From Daphnia pulex (lineage: Eukaryota > Arthropoda > Branchiopoda > Diplostraca > Daphniidae): DNA of 64,000 bases. This document shows, piece after piece, positions 22,534-33,888 of the stretch (the first letter of the stretch is position 1; the number at the start of each line of letters is the position of its first letter). The stretch spans positions 3,658,001 through 3,722,000 of the forward strand of contig NC_060024.1 in NCBI RefSeq assembly GCF_021134715.1, in the 5' to 3' direction. The notes under the pieces were generated by a model, which saw only the letters and a program-made list of their open reading frames with translations, made no database searches and was not told the origin of the DNA. The position numbers were made by a program, and so were the translations under genes.

Positions 22534-23523
22534 GTTCATTTTTCAACTTTTTTTCATAATTATTAAAGTATCAGAATTAACTCGTCAACTACAAGAGTAC
22601 GAAAAAATAATGGACATTAAATCCGAAAATTTAAGAGGGGGACACGTTGACGTGTATTGAGAAGATATCGCTTTATAATTGAAGAAAAAGGAGACAATTG
22701 ACGCAGATCTTGCCACACAATTGTGTAACACAGTATATCATTGGGAAATGGACAATTTCGCATTGACGGAGGCGAACGAGTAAAAATCGGCACGATGGAT
22801 GAGAAGACGAAAGGGAAATAGGAAAAAAGGTTTTATATTTTCGACTTGAAGAGAAAAGATGAGAGGGAGGAAAAATTCGAAGCGAAGTAGAGAGAGAGTG
22901 GCAAATAAGCAAAGTCGAAAGATATATAATCAATGGAAGAGGAGGAATGTCAAGACGGCACATCATATTCTCTCTCAAATGTCATGGCACTTGATCTCTT
23001 TTCTATATAACTATCCCTTCGGCTGCGAGTCCCTGTTTGGTTGTGTGTTTCCGCCCATTTTTAAAAAAATCCCTGTTGCATCACAAACACACACACACAC
23101 ACAAGTCTCCCATGCCATGAGGTCATACTAAATAAATGTCTCATAAATATCTGGATAAATAGAACATGGAAGGAATGCTTTTGCTCCAGTAGTTCACATC
23201 ACTATCAAACAAAACAGAAAAATTATTATTAATTGTTTTCTTTCTTTTTTCTTTTTTTAGTGTGGAGGGGTATGTAGAACGCATTTCGGGGTGAGTGGGT
23301 GGAGGACAAGGGGGGACCGACTAGCACTCGTTACTTCACCATTACTATTACCTCATATTTTTGTTTGTTTCGTACTAGCAAAGAGACGACTCATTTGTTT
23401 TTTTCCCGCTTGCCGGCACAGAGATTTCTTAACATACGGGTGAGGTTATGGCGTTGTTGCAAACACAAAATGTTTCGAAACTTGAAGGTAAAGGGAGGAG
23501 TAGGGTTGGTGGGTGGGTGGGGA
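22534..23523. other. Intergenic between tRNA-Asn and the ORP gene 3' end
   Basis: No supported gene. Contains an AC microsatellite (about 23089-23102) and the 3' UTR flank of the minus-strand ORP gene. Confidence 0.35.
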
Positions 23524-26500
23524 TCATTTCTTCCAGTACAACCAGAGAACCACCTGGCAGAGGACCAGCACTAGAACGACCAGGTAAAGGTCACGCGACG
23601 ACGAGCCGCGCATCATCTTCTTTGGACCCAACGTCTGGTGCTGTTGCAACACCATCGACTGAATGCTCGTCTGGATCCGGGTCAATCGATCCTGCGTTTC
23701 CCGGTGCGACTCTTCCAGGTACTGCAGCACGTGGTTCCAGCTGAATAGAATAAAGAAATTAAATAGAAATTGACTTTTAATTAATTTTGAATTTTTATAT
23801 ACCTGGTTAAACCACTCCGCAATTGACGTTTATCCGCTTTCAAGCGACTGTCTTCTTCCGAGCTATGCAATAGATCGCCTTCGGCGGAGGAACTGATGCT
23901 TCCGTCGGCATTCCTCCGCCGGATGACACTCGCCCCGTTGACGTTGGCTTCGCTCAACGGCTTCCGGAATTCGGGCCCATTGGGCGACGACAGGACTAAC
24001 TGTTGCCGGATCGATTCCGTTTGTCTCTCGACGCTGACTATGCTGGCCTCGCGAATCATGGGAGTTCGGTGCCGAGTTTTGGTGGCGATGACGAAATTAC
24101 TCTCGTACTGGATAACGTCGTTGCGCTGATCCCAGGGGCGGACGTCGGCGTGACGGTAATGCCACGAATCCGTCACTGGGTCCAGCTCGAAGCAGCGAGG
24201 CATCCACGTCTCGTTCTGAGATATGCGCAATTTGGTGGCGTTCCTTTGAGCCTCTTCCAAAATCGTCTTCTCGTTCGTGGCCAATTCCTAATTTAATTGA
24301 ATAACAATTTCAGCTTAAATTTATAAAAAAGATTCACATTTTTATTCAAATCAAAAACCTGATTTTCTTGACGAATGGCGGCTGCCACTTTGCTCCAGAG
24401 TTTGTCCGATTCGTAGCCGAGTTGCTCCTCGCTGGCCACCGTCCAGCGTTTGAGTCTGGTGGCCCTGACTTCGGACGTCGGATTCCACAGCGTTTGCTTC
24501 TCTCCCGTTCGCTTGTCTTCGATCGTGATGCAGTCGTCCCAATAGCCTGATATGGTGGCCAAAGTTTCTTTGCCCAGTCGAAGCTTGCCCGTCACGTAGT
24601 TCATAAAATCCGCTCCGCCAATCATCGGCTGTAAAAAAGACAATAAAATAATCAGATCGGGCAATCCCAGGGCCAATTAAAAATAAAGTTACAGCTTTAC
24701 CTTGAGTTTAAACTCCAAATCGGCCCGGTAGCCCGTCTTTTCGCATTTCAGGTAGACTTCGCCGCCCATTTCCATGGTGAGTGTCCCGAGCAAAATCCCC
24801 TTACAATGAGCGTAAGGCATGGTGATGACGTAATCTTCACCGCGCGGCAATAAAGTTAGCCGAGCCGATCCATCCAGCAGAGCCGACAATGAATTTCCTG
24901 TTGTGAAAATTTTTAATTTAATTTAGGAGACGGGAAATAATTTTAATTTATTTTTGGCACGGGATCTACCGTAAAATTTGGATTTGGCCAGAATGGTGGC
25001 CGACAGAGTGAACCCGTCTTTACGGTTGGTGACGTAAAGGGCTGATATGGGAGGGTGATGGGACACTTGTTCGGCTATGTAGAACGTGGTGGAGCCGTTG
25101 GGATGCTTCCAACAACAGCGAAAGACCTCGCCCAGAATGGGATTGTAAGGTTTCTTGAGACCTTTTGGCTTTTTGTAGAAACCGGAAAGGTACCACTGAA
25201 CCACTGTTTTCATCCGCGTGAAAGGATCGTCTTCCAAAACAGCTCTATTCACAAAATAAAACATGAAATAAACGATAAAAAATGGCGGGAGAAAATCTCT
25301 CACCTGGACAGGATATCGGCGTGGTAATAATAATCAGACAACTTGTCAAGAAATGAGCGCGGTTCCAGAATAAACGTTGGTAAGACCACTTTGGACAAAT
25401 CCATTCCGGGGCGCACTTGCTTGACAAGAAACCAAATCAAACTTTTGTTATCATCGGCCAATTCTTCCGTCAACTCTCCAGTCTTTTTTTTTGTTATGCA
25501 AATGAATAAAAATTTATTTAAATAATTAAAAGAATATTCAGGAGATGGTCTACAAGGTATATACCGAGCCAAACTCTTCTTCTTGTTGGACAACGTACGG
25601 CGTCTCGACTGGGAAATCGTCGAGTGATCTCAATTCGTCTTCTTCCGATTCCGAATCGGAGTGATGGGAATCGCGTCGTATGCGCGGAAGACGAGGCCCA
25701 ACGGTGGCGAAATCAGCCACATCCAGCCCGGAGCCGGAGCGTCGTTCAGCTTCGGTAATGTCGTTTTCATCCGTATGACTAGTATCGTCGAAATCTGCGG
25801 GCACGACAAACAAAAGACAAAAAGGGGAAGGAGAGAAGCTGTAATAATAGAGAGCATCTACACAACAAAGCGTACGAACGTCAAAAGCATACGACCAGAA
25901 TCATTTTACCACTATTCTGTTTCACCAATTTCCTGGCTGAATGACGCGGAAATCGGTGCAAATAATTCATTTTGCGGAGTTGTGGAGAGTTGTTCACACT
26001 CGAGCCGGAGCAAGTGGATCGGGGACTCCTGGGAGTCGATTCGTTCGAGGAAAAGGAGGGCGAGATAATGGAAACCAAAGGCACTACTTTGAGGGTATCG
26101 TTAACGCGCTCTAGCTCTATTGTTTTCAACAGCAGGGCAGCAATCAACATTTTTGACAATTTTCATCATGACGGGATCGGTGGACGGACATTTTTAAAAA
26201 ATAATAATAATTGAATTTTACCCTGGTCTTTGAAATGCTTTTCAAAATCCGAGTCGTTCCAGTGGAGATCGCCGCTCTGAGAGGCTGAAGCACCGGAAAT
26301 GGGATGGCCAGACGCAAGGTCCGAAACGAGACCTTCGCCAATGTTGGTGCTTCGAGTGCTCATGGAACGGATTAAAAGCGATGAGCACTTCAAGGCTAAT
26401 TCCAGCGCATCCATCCAACATTTGCCAGCTCCTTGAGAAGACACTCGGAAAATCAGGTGAGAGGTGGGCAGCGGTTGAATTGGAGCAGCTAAAATGGAGA

Positions 26501-27313
26501 GAGTTAAAATAATAATAATAATGATAAATGATTTCCACAGGATGTTGCAAAATATCAAACAAGTGAGCTTACGAATTGTTTCTCCCAAGGGCCCTTTCGG
26601 CGCCCATATCGATTGGTCCAATGGATGATAGAGTTTGAAGCAGAAACCGTCTTTTTTCGAAGGACGCTCAATCAATTTGCACATACTCAAGAGTATTGTG
26701 CCAACCCAGTCCTGTTATTGGTATCCAAACAAAAATAATTATGTAATCGGTCCAACACACATGAAATCAAATGTAATATTTTACCTTTGCCTTGTCACTT
26801 TTGTAAAGTAAGATGACACCTGGTTTCAGAATGCACCACAGTTTCGTCCAACTCTTGAGCATTCCTCTAACTAAAAACACAGATTTTAAGTTATTCAACG
26901 GTTTTTCAACACTTTCACATGAAATCTGGTGTAGTCTTTATACCTTTGAGCCAATCTGCCAAGACAACAACAGCTGGGTCTTTAAAGGAACACAACAGTT
27001 CATTGGCAGCCTTCTTCTTTTCGAACCTGTAGTTTTTCCTCTGCAGCTTGTACGATTCCTTTCTGGCCACCATAAACCCAGGTGCTGGTGGTACCGTTCC
27101 AGGACTACTAGAAGGTGCAGACTCTCCATTCCCCGGTCCCTGCCAGTCAAGTTGTTGAGTTTCATTGCCACATTGAACTCGATCTATAACAGACTGAGGC
27201 ACCTGGGCACTCTCTGTAGACGATGAAGCAATCTTGAATTTGTTTGGCGTGGATGTGTAAAGGTTAGGTGAAGAGGGCTGTGAAGGAGAAGGTTCTGCAG
27301 AAGAACGATCCAT
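23524..27313 (-). CDS. Oxysterol-binding protein-related protein, ORP5/8 type, twelve exons, 973 aa
   Basis: Exons in coding order: 27313-26944, 26870-26785, 26711-26573, 26488-26222, 26116-25910, 25794-25565, 25482-25304, 25244-24970, 24897-24701, 24628-24359, 24287-23803, 23740-23524. Most junctions are clean GT-AG and 2922 nt closes in frame. A basic N-terminus (YKLQRKNYRFEKKKAANEL) precedes a PH domain (about 118-240: DWLK, ERPSKKDGFCFKLYHPLDQS, CWMDALELALKCSSLL). After an acidic linker (SDSESEEDELRSLDD) comes the lipid-exchange domain with the signature EQVSHHPP (near 550) and WYLSGFYKKPKGLKKPYNPI. A C-terminal membrane anchor LYLVVLVLVLCQVVLWLYWKK ends the protein. The architecture equals ORP5/ORP8, which sit in the ER and swap phosphatidylserine for PI4P at plasma-membrane contacts. 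CTTTAG just before the ATG looks like an acceptor, so a 5' UTR exon probably lies upstream. Confidence 0.94.
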
Positions 27314-27582
27314 TTCCTAAAGCAGGCACAAGTTATCTAAACCTAAAGCAAATTGTTAGAGAATGATGAGCAGTATGTTGTTTGAGAAATGTTAGATAAA
27401 TAAAATCTTATGTCAAGAAATCCAGAGAACCAAACATTGTTTAAAACGTTATCACGCGACACAACATTTGAAAAAGAAAAGAAAAAAAAGAAGACAAAAG
27501 CCAACGATTATGGATCGAACGGATTACCTAGCATTAGCCAGAGTGTGTGTAAATGTCAATAACAAACGTACGTCGTCGTGAC

Positions 27583-27781
27583 TGTTGATATAGAAATTAA
27601 CACGTGAACCTGTTTGCTGCAAAGAACGCTTTGTATTGCTACTCGCCTAGCCACAATCGTCAACAGCACTGAGTCCCCCTCTCTTATTCCTTTGTCTGGG
27701 TAGGTCCTTCTCCCCCTCTCTTCTTTCCTGGCTATCCTGCGTTGCCGCACTGTCCAGTTTGTTTATCTTTTATACTCAACA
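27583..27781 (-). repeat. Copia 3' LTR (199 bp)
   Basis: Matches 29035-29233 over its whole length. It is the 3' LTR in element orientation since gag reads on the minus strand. Confidence 0.92.
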
Positions 27782-27918
27782 CCTCCCCTCAAACTGGACC
27801 CCCAAAAATAAACATGAGCACAGAATACACAGCATATTTGAATCAGACATAAATACTAGGTTCAGTGTCACAAGACAAATAATAAGAAAAGAAATATCAG
27901 CCTCCTTTAACTCTTCAG

Positions 27919-28100
27919 TTACACCTCCCCTACACCCCGAACGCCAATCTTGTCACGGAGATACTTGAAGCGTGGAGCAGCCAGGGGTTTCGTGAGTGCA
28001 TCGGCCAGTTGCTCCTGGGAGCTTACATAGTTTATCATCTCTTCTGTCATGTCGATCGTAACGCTTCCTTTTTCTGTCCGCTTCTTCTCCTTCTCTCTCA
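27919..28100 (-). pseudogene. C-terminal remnant of Copia RNase H/pol
   Basis: In a different minus-strand frame from gag the sequence reads SSQEQLADALTKPLAAPRFK then YLRDKIGVRGVGEV, the standard end of Copia pol. Everything between the Gag tail and this point (protease, integrase, reverse transcriptase, most of RNase H) is missing, which defines the internal deletion with its junction around 28050-28110. Confidence 0.8.
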
Positions 28101-28921
28101 CGCCGGCGTTTGTATTGACGGCATTGAGCTCTAACATGCGTAGTGGAGTTGCACTCCCAGCATGTTCTCGGTATACCAGCATGTTGACTGGAAGGGTGGC
28201 TTTTTCCTTTGTTCTGACCGTACTGGGCAGGAAGTGCTTGCTCTTTGTGCTGTGATTCATCTCTGTTCGGCTTACTGAGATAGGCAGTATCAGATGTCGA
28301 TTTTGCTTCTTCGTCGTTGCGCAGGCTCTTGTCCAATGCTATAAGGCGAGTAGTCAGTTTCTTGAGAGTTTTCTCTGCAACAGGCGTGCTGTCCCATGCA
28401 AAGGCAAAAACACGGAACTCTGGAGGAAGCGACATGAGTATCTTTGCCATTATTTGATTATCATCAATAGCTATGTTGAGGCTCTTCAGACGGAATGCTA
28501 TCTGTTCCAACTCAGTCAGGAAGCTTGATACACTTTGGCTTGGTCGAAATGTGCATCCATAGAACTTTGTCCACAATAGAGGTGCATTGTCTGCGGCATC
28601 TTCTTCATACTCAGTCTCCAATTTCATCCACATCTCTTGGGCTGTGCTACAAGACATCAGGATCCTTGATTGGTCTTCTTTGATGGCGCCAAATATGTTC
28701 TGCATTGCCGTGGTATTTCTCTTGTTCCAGTTGGTTATATCAGCTGCATTTTCAATCACCTGGTCAGCATTGCGTCTTTCAGCAGGTTGCCGTTGAGTCC
28801 CGTTCACGACTTCCCAAAGCTCAACACTTTGTAACGCCAGCTTCATTCCAAATTTCCAAGACGCGTAGTTTTTCCCATTCAGACACCATACAACATGGCG
28901 GCGGCCATCTTTCTCCATCAC
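27953..28921 (-). CDS. Copia Gag (322 aa), fused out of frame to a pol remnant
   Basis: The frame starts with MMEK and carries the Copia Gag (UBN2-like) region: LNGKNYASWKFGMKLALQS near the N-terminus, TAQEMWMKLETEYEED, then FLTELEQIAFRLKSLN and ILMSLPPEFRVF. A CCHC zinc knuckle (CWECNSTTHVRAQC, near residue 255) and a basic tail RRREREGEEADRKRKRYDRHD follow. After that tail the frame enters sequence that, in another frame, is the conserved end of Copia RNase H (next entry), so the last ~30 residues are not native Gag. Intact apart from this tail; it could still form particles, by inference. Confidence 0.85.
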   Translation of the reverse strand: MMEKDGRRHVVWCLNGKNYASWKFGMKLALQSVELWEVVNGTQRQPAERRNADQVIENAADITNWNKRNTTAMQNIFGAIKEDQSRILMSCSTAQEMWMKLETEYEEDAADNAPLLWTKFYGCTFRPSQSVSSFLTELEQIAFRLKSLNIAIDDNQIMAKILMSLPPEFRVFAFAWDSTPVAEKTLKKLTTRLIALDKSLRNDEEAKSTSDTAYLSKPNRDESQHKEQALPAQYGQNKGKSHPSSQHAGIPRTCWECNSTTHVRAQCRQYKRRREREGEEADRKRKRYDRHDRRDDKLCKLPGATGRCTHETPGCSTLQVSP

Positions 28922-29020
28922 TCCAGAAAAGAATTTCTAATTTCTTGGGAACAGTTAGCCGGGGACACACACAAAAAAAAATAATTGTTCAGACAGAGTA
29001 GCTGTTAGCTGTGCGTACAG

Positions 29021-29034
29021 CTGGGCCCATAACC
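29021..29034 (-). other. Copia primer-binding site (initiator tRNA-Met internal fragment)
   Basis: The plus-strand bases CTGGGCCCATAACC are those of the anticodon arm of metazoan initiator tRNA-Met; copia-type elements prime from this internal fragment rather than from the tRNA 3' end. Confidence 0.75.
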
Positions 29035-29233
29035 TGTTGATATAGAAATTAACACGTGAACCTGTTTGCTGCAAAGAACGCTTTGTATTGCTACTCGCCT
29101 AGCCACAATCGTCAACAGCACTGAGTCCCCCTCTCTTATTCCTTTGTCTGGGTAGGTCCTTCTCCCCCTCTCTTCTTTCCTGGCTATCCTGCGTTGCCGC
29201 ACTGTCCAGTTTGTTTATCTTTTATACTCAACA
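29035..29233 (-). repeat. Copia 5' LTR (199 bp)
   Basis: Matches 27583-27781 over its whole length; directly followed (minus strand) by the initiator-tRNA-Met-type primer site. Confidence 0.92.
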
Positions 29234-29589
29234 GTGACGGCTACTACGTTGGGACTGAAAAGCACCGGGGCTAGAACATGCACAATTTCACTCGCTCCAT
29301 TCGAAATGAAGAAAACAAACGATGGTAGCATCAGTAATCGGAAAAAAAAAAAAAATTGTCGTGATCCAGTCAACAGTCACGAGATAGGACTGACGACGAC
29401 AGCAGCGGACGAGAGAAATTCAATAAACAGACAGTCTCACAACACCACCAGCTATGGCAACCGGACAACATCTGACTGCGACGTGGGGGAGCAACTAGGC
29501 AACCATCCGTTGCCTATTTTAGAGAAAGAAAGAAAGAAAAAAGAGCGTAACGCACAGCGTCAAATTAAAAAAGATGGGAGGCACACGAG

Positions 29590-29624
29590 TATATAAGGGG
29601 GGGAACAAGTGTGTCGCCAGTTGA
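29590..29624 (+). promoter_or_regulatory. Candidate core promoter 1 (TATA + initiator)
   Basis: TATATAAGG at 29590-29598 is followed by GCCAGTTGAAC at about 29616-29626, with the initiator A about 29 bp from the TATA start. No recognisable gene follows on the plus strand. Confidence 0.35.
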
Positions 29625-30482
29625 ACTTGTTCTCGCCGTTGCCTGTTCAAGACTGGCCGAAGCGATAGAGTTGTTGCCTGCTCAACTCAACTCTATATAG
29701 TTGTACGATCGTTAGCGATGACTTGAGCAAGAAGAGCTCGTTAACAGTATATAGGGCCACATCCTCTTTATATTGATCCAACCATCATTATTTCGACTAT
29801 ACAAGGATGCATTAAAGATCACACTGTTGATGTCCCAAAAAAGAAAAAACTCTACAAAGTTCATTTTACTTGTGATGGATGCGGCCGGCACTAATTGAAC
29901 TGCGCAACTCAGCAGAGGCCTGCTGCTCCCCCCTTCTTTTTTATCGGCCAAACAGAGAGAGATATACTACTATAGACTATCTGTTGTTTCTATTAGGTTT
30001 ATGTGATCAGATTGCAAAGAATCTAAACGGGCTGAGTCAACAAACACTTTGTCCTCGGTCTGGTGCACTCACGTTCTGCATCATCCGCATCGAATCAAAC
30101 AACAAAGAGCTCCAACAATCTTGTCGGCAATGAATCGATTGCGCTCGTGGAGTATAGTCACAGCATGCGGGAACTCTATCTATTTATTCGCCAAAAGATA
30201 GGAATGCAATTATGCACGTATAATCTGATGAACGCAAGACATCGGTCAACTGCTGCTGCTGCTGCTGGGGCGCACTGCGCTATATAGGAGCTGCTGCAAC
30301 CGACCAACTGGTTTCCCGTGAAAGACCAATTTTCAGCGATCGAAACTCTGGCCCCTGGAACGGAAATCAATATCTCTCTGCCGCAACTGCTGCTGGGCGC
30401 GCTACATAGTCGTCGTGTTGGGACTATCGACGTCATGCACCACTAGTTCCTTTTTCCCCAGGTATATCTCTCTCCACTGTCA

Positions 30483-30513
30483 TATAAAGGACATACCTTC
30501 TGGGCAACAGTTG
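30483..30513 (+). promoter_or_regulatory. Candidate core promoter 2 (TATA + initiator)
   Basis: TATAAA at 30483-30488 is followed by GGCAACAGTTGACGG, initiator A at about 30509. The spacing and CAGTTG initiator resemble those at 29590. A short frame with ATG at 30592 is the only downstream candidate. Confidence 0.35.
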
Positions 30514-31231
30514 ACGGAGTACAAAGCAAATCACTACCCTACGACGCATTTTACGTAAAAGGTTCTTTTTATTTTCTTTTATACGAGAGGAATGTACGTA
30601 CGCACTGCTTTATTGATTCATTTTTCTACAACTACGTTTTCAACGATATATATATCGTCTACAACAAAAAAACTTTTGGTTTTTTTGCCCGGGAAATATA
30701 AGAAAAACAAAACTTTCTTATATGCGGAACCTGGCACTTGCTCCGCTCGGCAACCCAAAACTTTTTGGATAATCTTGTAGTGAAAACACAAACCGGCCTT
30801 CTTTTCTTATTCCCGGAATTATTTTATCGGGCAACTTTGAGAGGGGGGAAACAAAAAATAAAACACTCGAGAAAGTAAAAGAAGTAAGGGAAAGATGGGA
30901 ATTATCGTTTATTCAAAAACGGATGTTTACAGTAAGAATCTTGAGGAGAGAGAGAGAACAGAGTTTTTAAGAGTAAATTTAGCGCTTGTTCCTTTTATTG
31001 CCGGGAGGAGGGCTTTGCAGCTGGAAACTCGAGTTGGCTGACTGCAGCGACTGCGCAGAGCTACCGAAAAAACCTAAAAGAAACCGACAACACAAACGAA
31101 AAGAAAACAAAAATAAGGAAAAACAAAATCAAAAATAACGAAATCAAAGAGGAAAAGAAAAAAAACATTCCAAACATTTTGCTAAGGGGGAAATATTATA
31201 CAGTATGTGAAACCATCAAAAGTAAGGTGGT

Positions 31232-33411
31232 TTATTGAAAAATGGTCCACTCTTTGGTCAAAGATGTTGTAGTACCTGCCGGGCGGCTTGGTGTCCCGAA
31301 CGATAGACTACCTGGATTACTACTACTAGCTAATGAGGAGCCAAAGCTGAGACCACCACTAGTGCCACCACTTAAACCTGCACCAGAACCTTGAACAGCG
31401 TTGGTAAGGTGGCTTAATGTCCGAGAAAGCGGATCCGAGGTACCTATGATATGATGACGCATCACCAACAAGAATTTACAGTGCGTGAACTACTAATCTG
31501 AAAGCTCAAAGTTTGTTTTTGTTCGGACTCTTTACCTCCAAATGGGGACGGCCCACTGCCGATCTTGTTCAATTGGCTCACCAGCACCGATTTCGAAGGG
31601 GCGTGGCTCTTTGAGGCGAAAATATCAGTGGGGTCGTTCAGAACCCGTCGTCGGTACGTCAAATAATCGTCTTTGTAGTTTTGAAGCGAAGTGTGAATCA
31701 TGTGGACACGTCCAGCCAACAAAACAAATGCCTCGTGCAACTTTTTCATAGTCCCCATCAGTTCTAAGATATGAATAATTTAAATTTCATCAGTCTGAAG
31801 ACATTGGGATGGAAAATTACCTTGAGGAGTCAATGCATGCTGTTTGGTCATGGCCAGCAGATTCCTCTCCGTGTCTTCGATTTGTTGCCTAGACGGAGAA
31901 TAATTTTAGTGAATGCTTAGGCACAAATGAGAATACGAAAGTACTTGTAAAACTGCATTCGCTGCTCGAAATCAGTCACTAAACGCATAAAGTATTCAAG
32001 AGGCGCCGTATTGTCGAGCTGCATACTGGGTGCTGTTTCTTTTGTACGCTGGGCGATTTCAGCATTTTTAATTTCCTGAAACAAGTTGAAAGAAATTAAA
32101 ATCTTGCTTTGCTTTCAAATGAGACGTGATGCGTCTTACAAGTGCTACATCATGCTTCAATTTGTGGACCAATGCGGAATGCTGCTGGATGTTATTGGCC
32201 AGGTTGGAGAGGATATTCTTCAAAGTTTCAACCTCCTCGCCCACTTTTTCTGGGGCCTTGTTACTGCCTCGACTAACTTCGTCCTTTTTGGCTTTCTGTT
32301 CCTTCACATGTTTTCTACAGATTGAATACACTGTCAGTGATTGTGAGAACTATATAAATACCCTGGCCGTCTTTACTTACTTGAATTCTTCAACAGATTG
32401 AGAGATTTCGGCAGGTACAGGCATTTCATTAAAAGCTTTTGAATCAGATTTTCCTTGTGAGTTGGATGCTAGATTTCAAAGGATGAAAATCAGTTTTGTA
32501 CAGATGAATATTTGAAATATATAAGCCTACCAGAAAGATCACCTCCAAATGTAGTTGAATTGATACCCCCAAGACCAAGAGAGGGGGCTGTTGTTGTGGT
32601 AGATATCACATTAGTTGTGAGCCCAGTAAAAGGAGCACTTGAAGCTGCACCCAATCCAAATCCTATAAAAGCAATCAGTTGAAAGTTACTTCAAATGGAA
32701 ACAAATTTTAAACTATTGCAGCGACCCCACTGTTCTATGGCAACACCAAACAAAAACTAATTGATCAAAATCTTGCAAAATTCAACCAATCAGCTGCTTT
32801 CCATTAATTTTAGGTTTTCACAGTCTTTCATTCATCAAAATAATTGTTTGGTTTTTAAGGTGGTCATTTTCCAAAAAAACATGAAAATTAAGCCATCAAT
32901 ATTTTTTAAAACTCTAGAATGTAAATCTTTGTTTTCCTGTTATTATGGGGAATAATGCTGCTTTTTAAAAACTAAATATTCTAGTTCCTTGTAAGTTACC
33001 AGTTGAGCTTGGTGCACCGAATCCAAAAGGAGCTCCAGTCATTGACTTTGTGGCAGTTCCTGTATTCAGGGGAGCACTGGAGAAGCTGAAAGCCGGTGCC
33101 TGTGATGTGGATCCAAAGCCAAAACCGCCTGTTGAAGATGCATTACTAGTACCCATTTGAAAACCTCCAGTTTGCTGTGGAGCTGTAGTGGTTCCAAATG
33201 AAAAAGGAGCAGCACTACTTGTTAAAGTTGCAGGGCCAGAACCAAAGGAGAATGAAGAATTTGTAGGTGCTGGACTAAAACACCAAAAAGCATGTTACTC
33301 ACAGACAAGAGTATAAGTGCAGTCTAAATAATTGAATATTTACTTTCCGAACGACGGCGTTCCAAAGGCTGACGGTTGAGAGGGCTGATTGGAAGTTAAA
33401 TTAAAAGACAT
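31232..33411 (-). CDS. Nup58: Nucleoporin Nup58 (p58/p45 type), nine exons, 458 aa
   Basis: Exons in coding order: 33411-33344, 33274-33000, 32662-32531, 32468-32381, 32314-32140, 32075-31945, 31888-31821, 31763-31536, 31443-31232; all GT-AG, 1377 nt, closing in frame. Residues 1-155 are FG-repeat sequence (FSFGSGPATL, GFGFGSTSQ, FGFGAPSSTG). Then comes the conserved coiled-coil channel domain: MPVPAEISQSVEEFKKHVKE, PLEYFMRLVTDFEQRMQFYK, QQIEDTERNLLAM and GTMKKLHEAFVLLAGRVHMI, which match the Nup62-Nup54-Nup58 interaction region. The C-terminus is again Gly/Ser/FG-rich. It is shorter than human Nup58 (about 600 aa), mainly in FG content. It works in the central transport channel of the nuclear pore. 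Start codon of this gene lies 478 bp right of the stop of the C1q gene. Confidence 0.93.
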
Positions 33412-33888
33412 TGTGATATTCTATTCTTTCGAAATTTTATACAACATTTAAATTGTGAATAAACCGGCACCCGAACAAACTCGTCCGTTTCTCGTCCCGT
33501 TGCTAAGTTTACCGATTGTCATCTGTTTTTTTCCCTCATGCGGCAGTGCCGGATTTACAAATTCGTTTCACATCAAATCTGGCAATCGAAATCGGATTTT
33601 TACTTGCCACGCCTACATTTTTCAAATTTTTTCAAACTTACCTCAAACTTGAAAATTAGTTTGAATTTATTCATTAAATCTGTTTGCATACACAGTTAAA
33701 AATTTGTAGGCTTGCTTGATGAAGTCCCACTCCTGAACAAAATAGAATTGAATAAATCTCTTTACATTCCCCATTTCCCCTTAATATAATCCAATAATAA
33801 CTTTACAAAAACTCTGTCAATCATCAGCAGCTAATCATGTATTTTGTTGTCACGTTATTGCATTTTGCGCATTTCGAATGATCGGCAC
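33412..33888. other. Intergenic, Nup58 promoter side
   Basis: No gene seen. It holds the Nup58 5' flank and the 3' flank of the C1q gene, both minus strand. Confidence 0.4.

Larger units (their letters stand above)
27583..29233 (-). mobile_element. Internally deleted Copia-type LTR retrotransposon, 1651 bp, complete ends
   Basis: Two 199-bp LTRs (27583-27781 and 29035-29233) begin TGTTGATATAG, end CTCAACA and appear identical. The 5-bp target duplication GTGAC flanks the element (27578-27582 and 29234-29238). On the minus strand the sequence next to the 5' LTR (29034-29021) is GGTTATGGGCCCAG, complementary to the anticodon-arm region of initiator tRNA-Met, the primer known for copia. A purine tract TGAGGGGAGG abuts the 3' LTR (27782-27791). 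The interior has gag and only the last part of pol. Identical LTRs imply a recent insertion, mobilised by another element's enzymes. It lies about 270 bp upstream of the ORP start codon, in opposite-to-plus orientation like the gene. Confidence 0.92.
29239..31231. other. Intergenic region with two TATA/initiator promoter-like sites, no clear gene
   Basis: No supported coding exon. A poly-A run lies at 29341-29354, a GCT repeat near 30251-30268. Two plus-strand TATA boxes each followed about 25-30 bp later by CAGTTG are listed separately. A 62-codon frame at 30592-30780 downstream of the second has no family features. Confidence 0.35.

Noticed and set aside
22377-22559. 60-codon frame over the tRNA
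   Set aside because: It spans the tRNA-Asn gene; the structure of the tRNA explains the openness.
26813-27226. 137-codon plus-strand frame
   Set aside because: Antisense shadow of ORP exons 1-2.
27490-29310. Possibility that the Copia is a solo-LTR pair from two separate insertions
   Set aside because: A shared 5-bp duplication outside both LTRs and a primer site and polypurine tract inside show one insertion.
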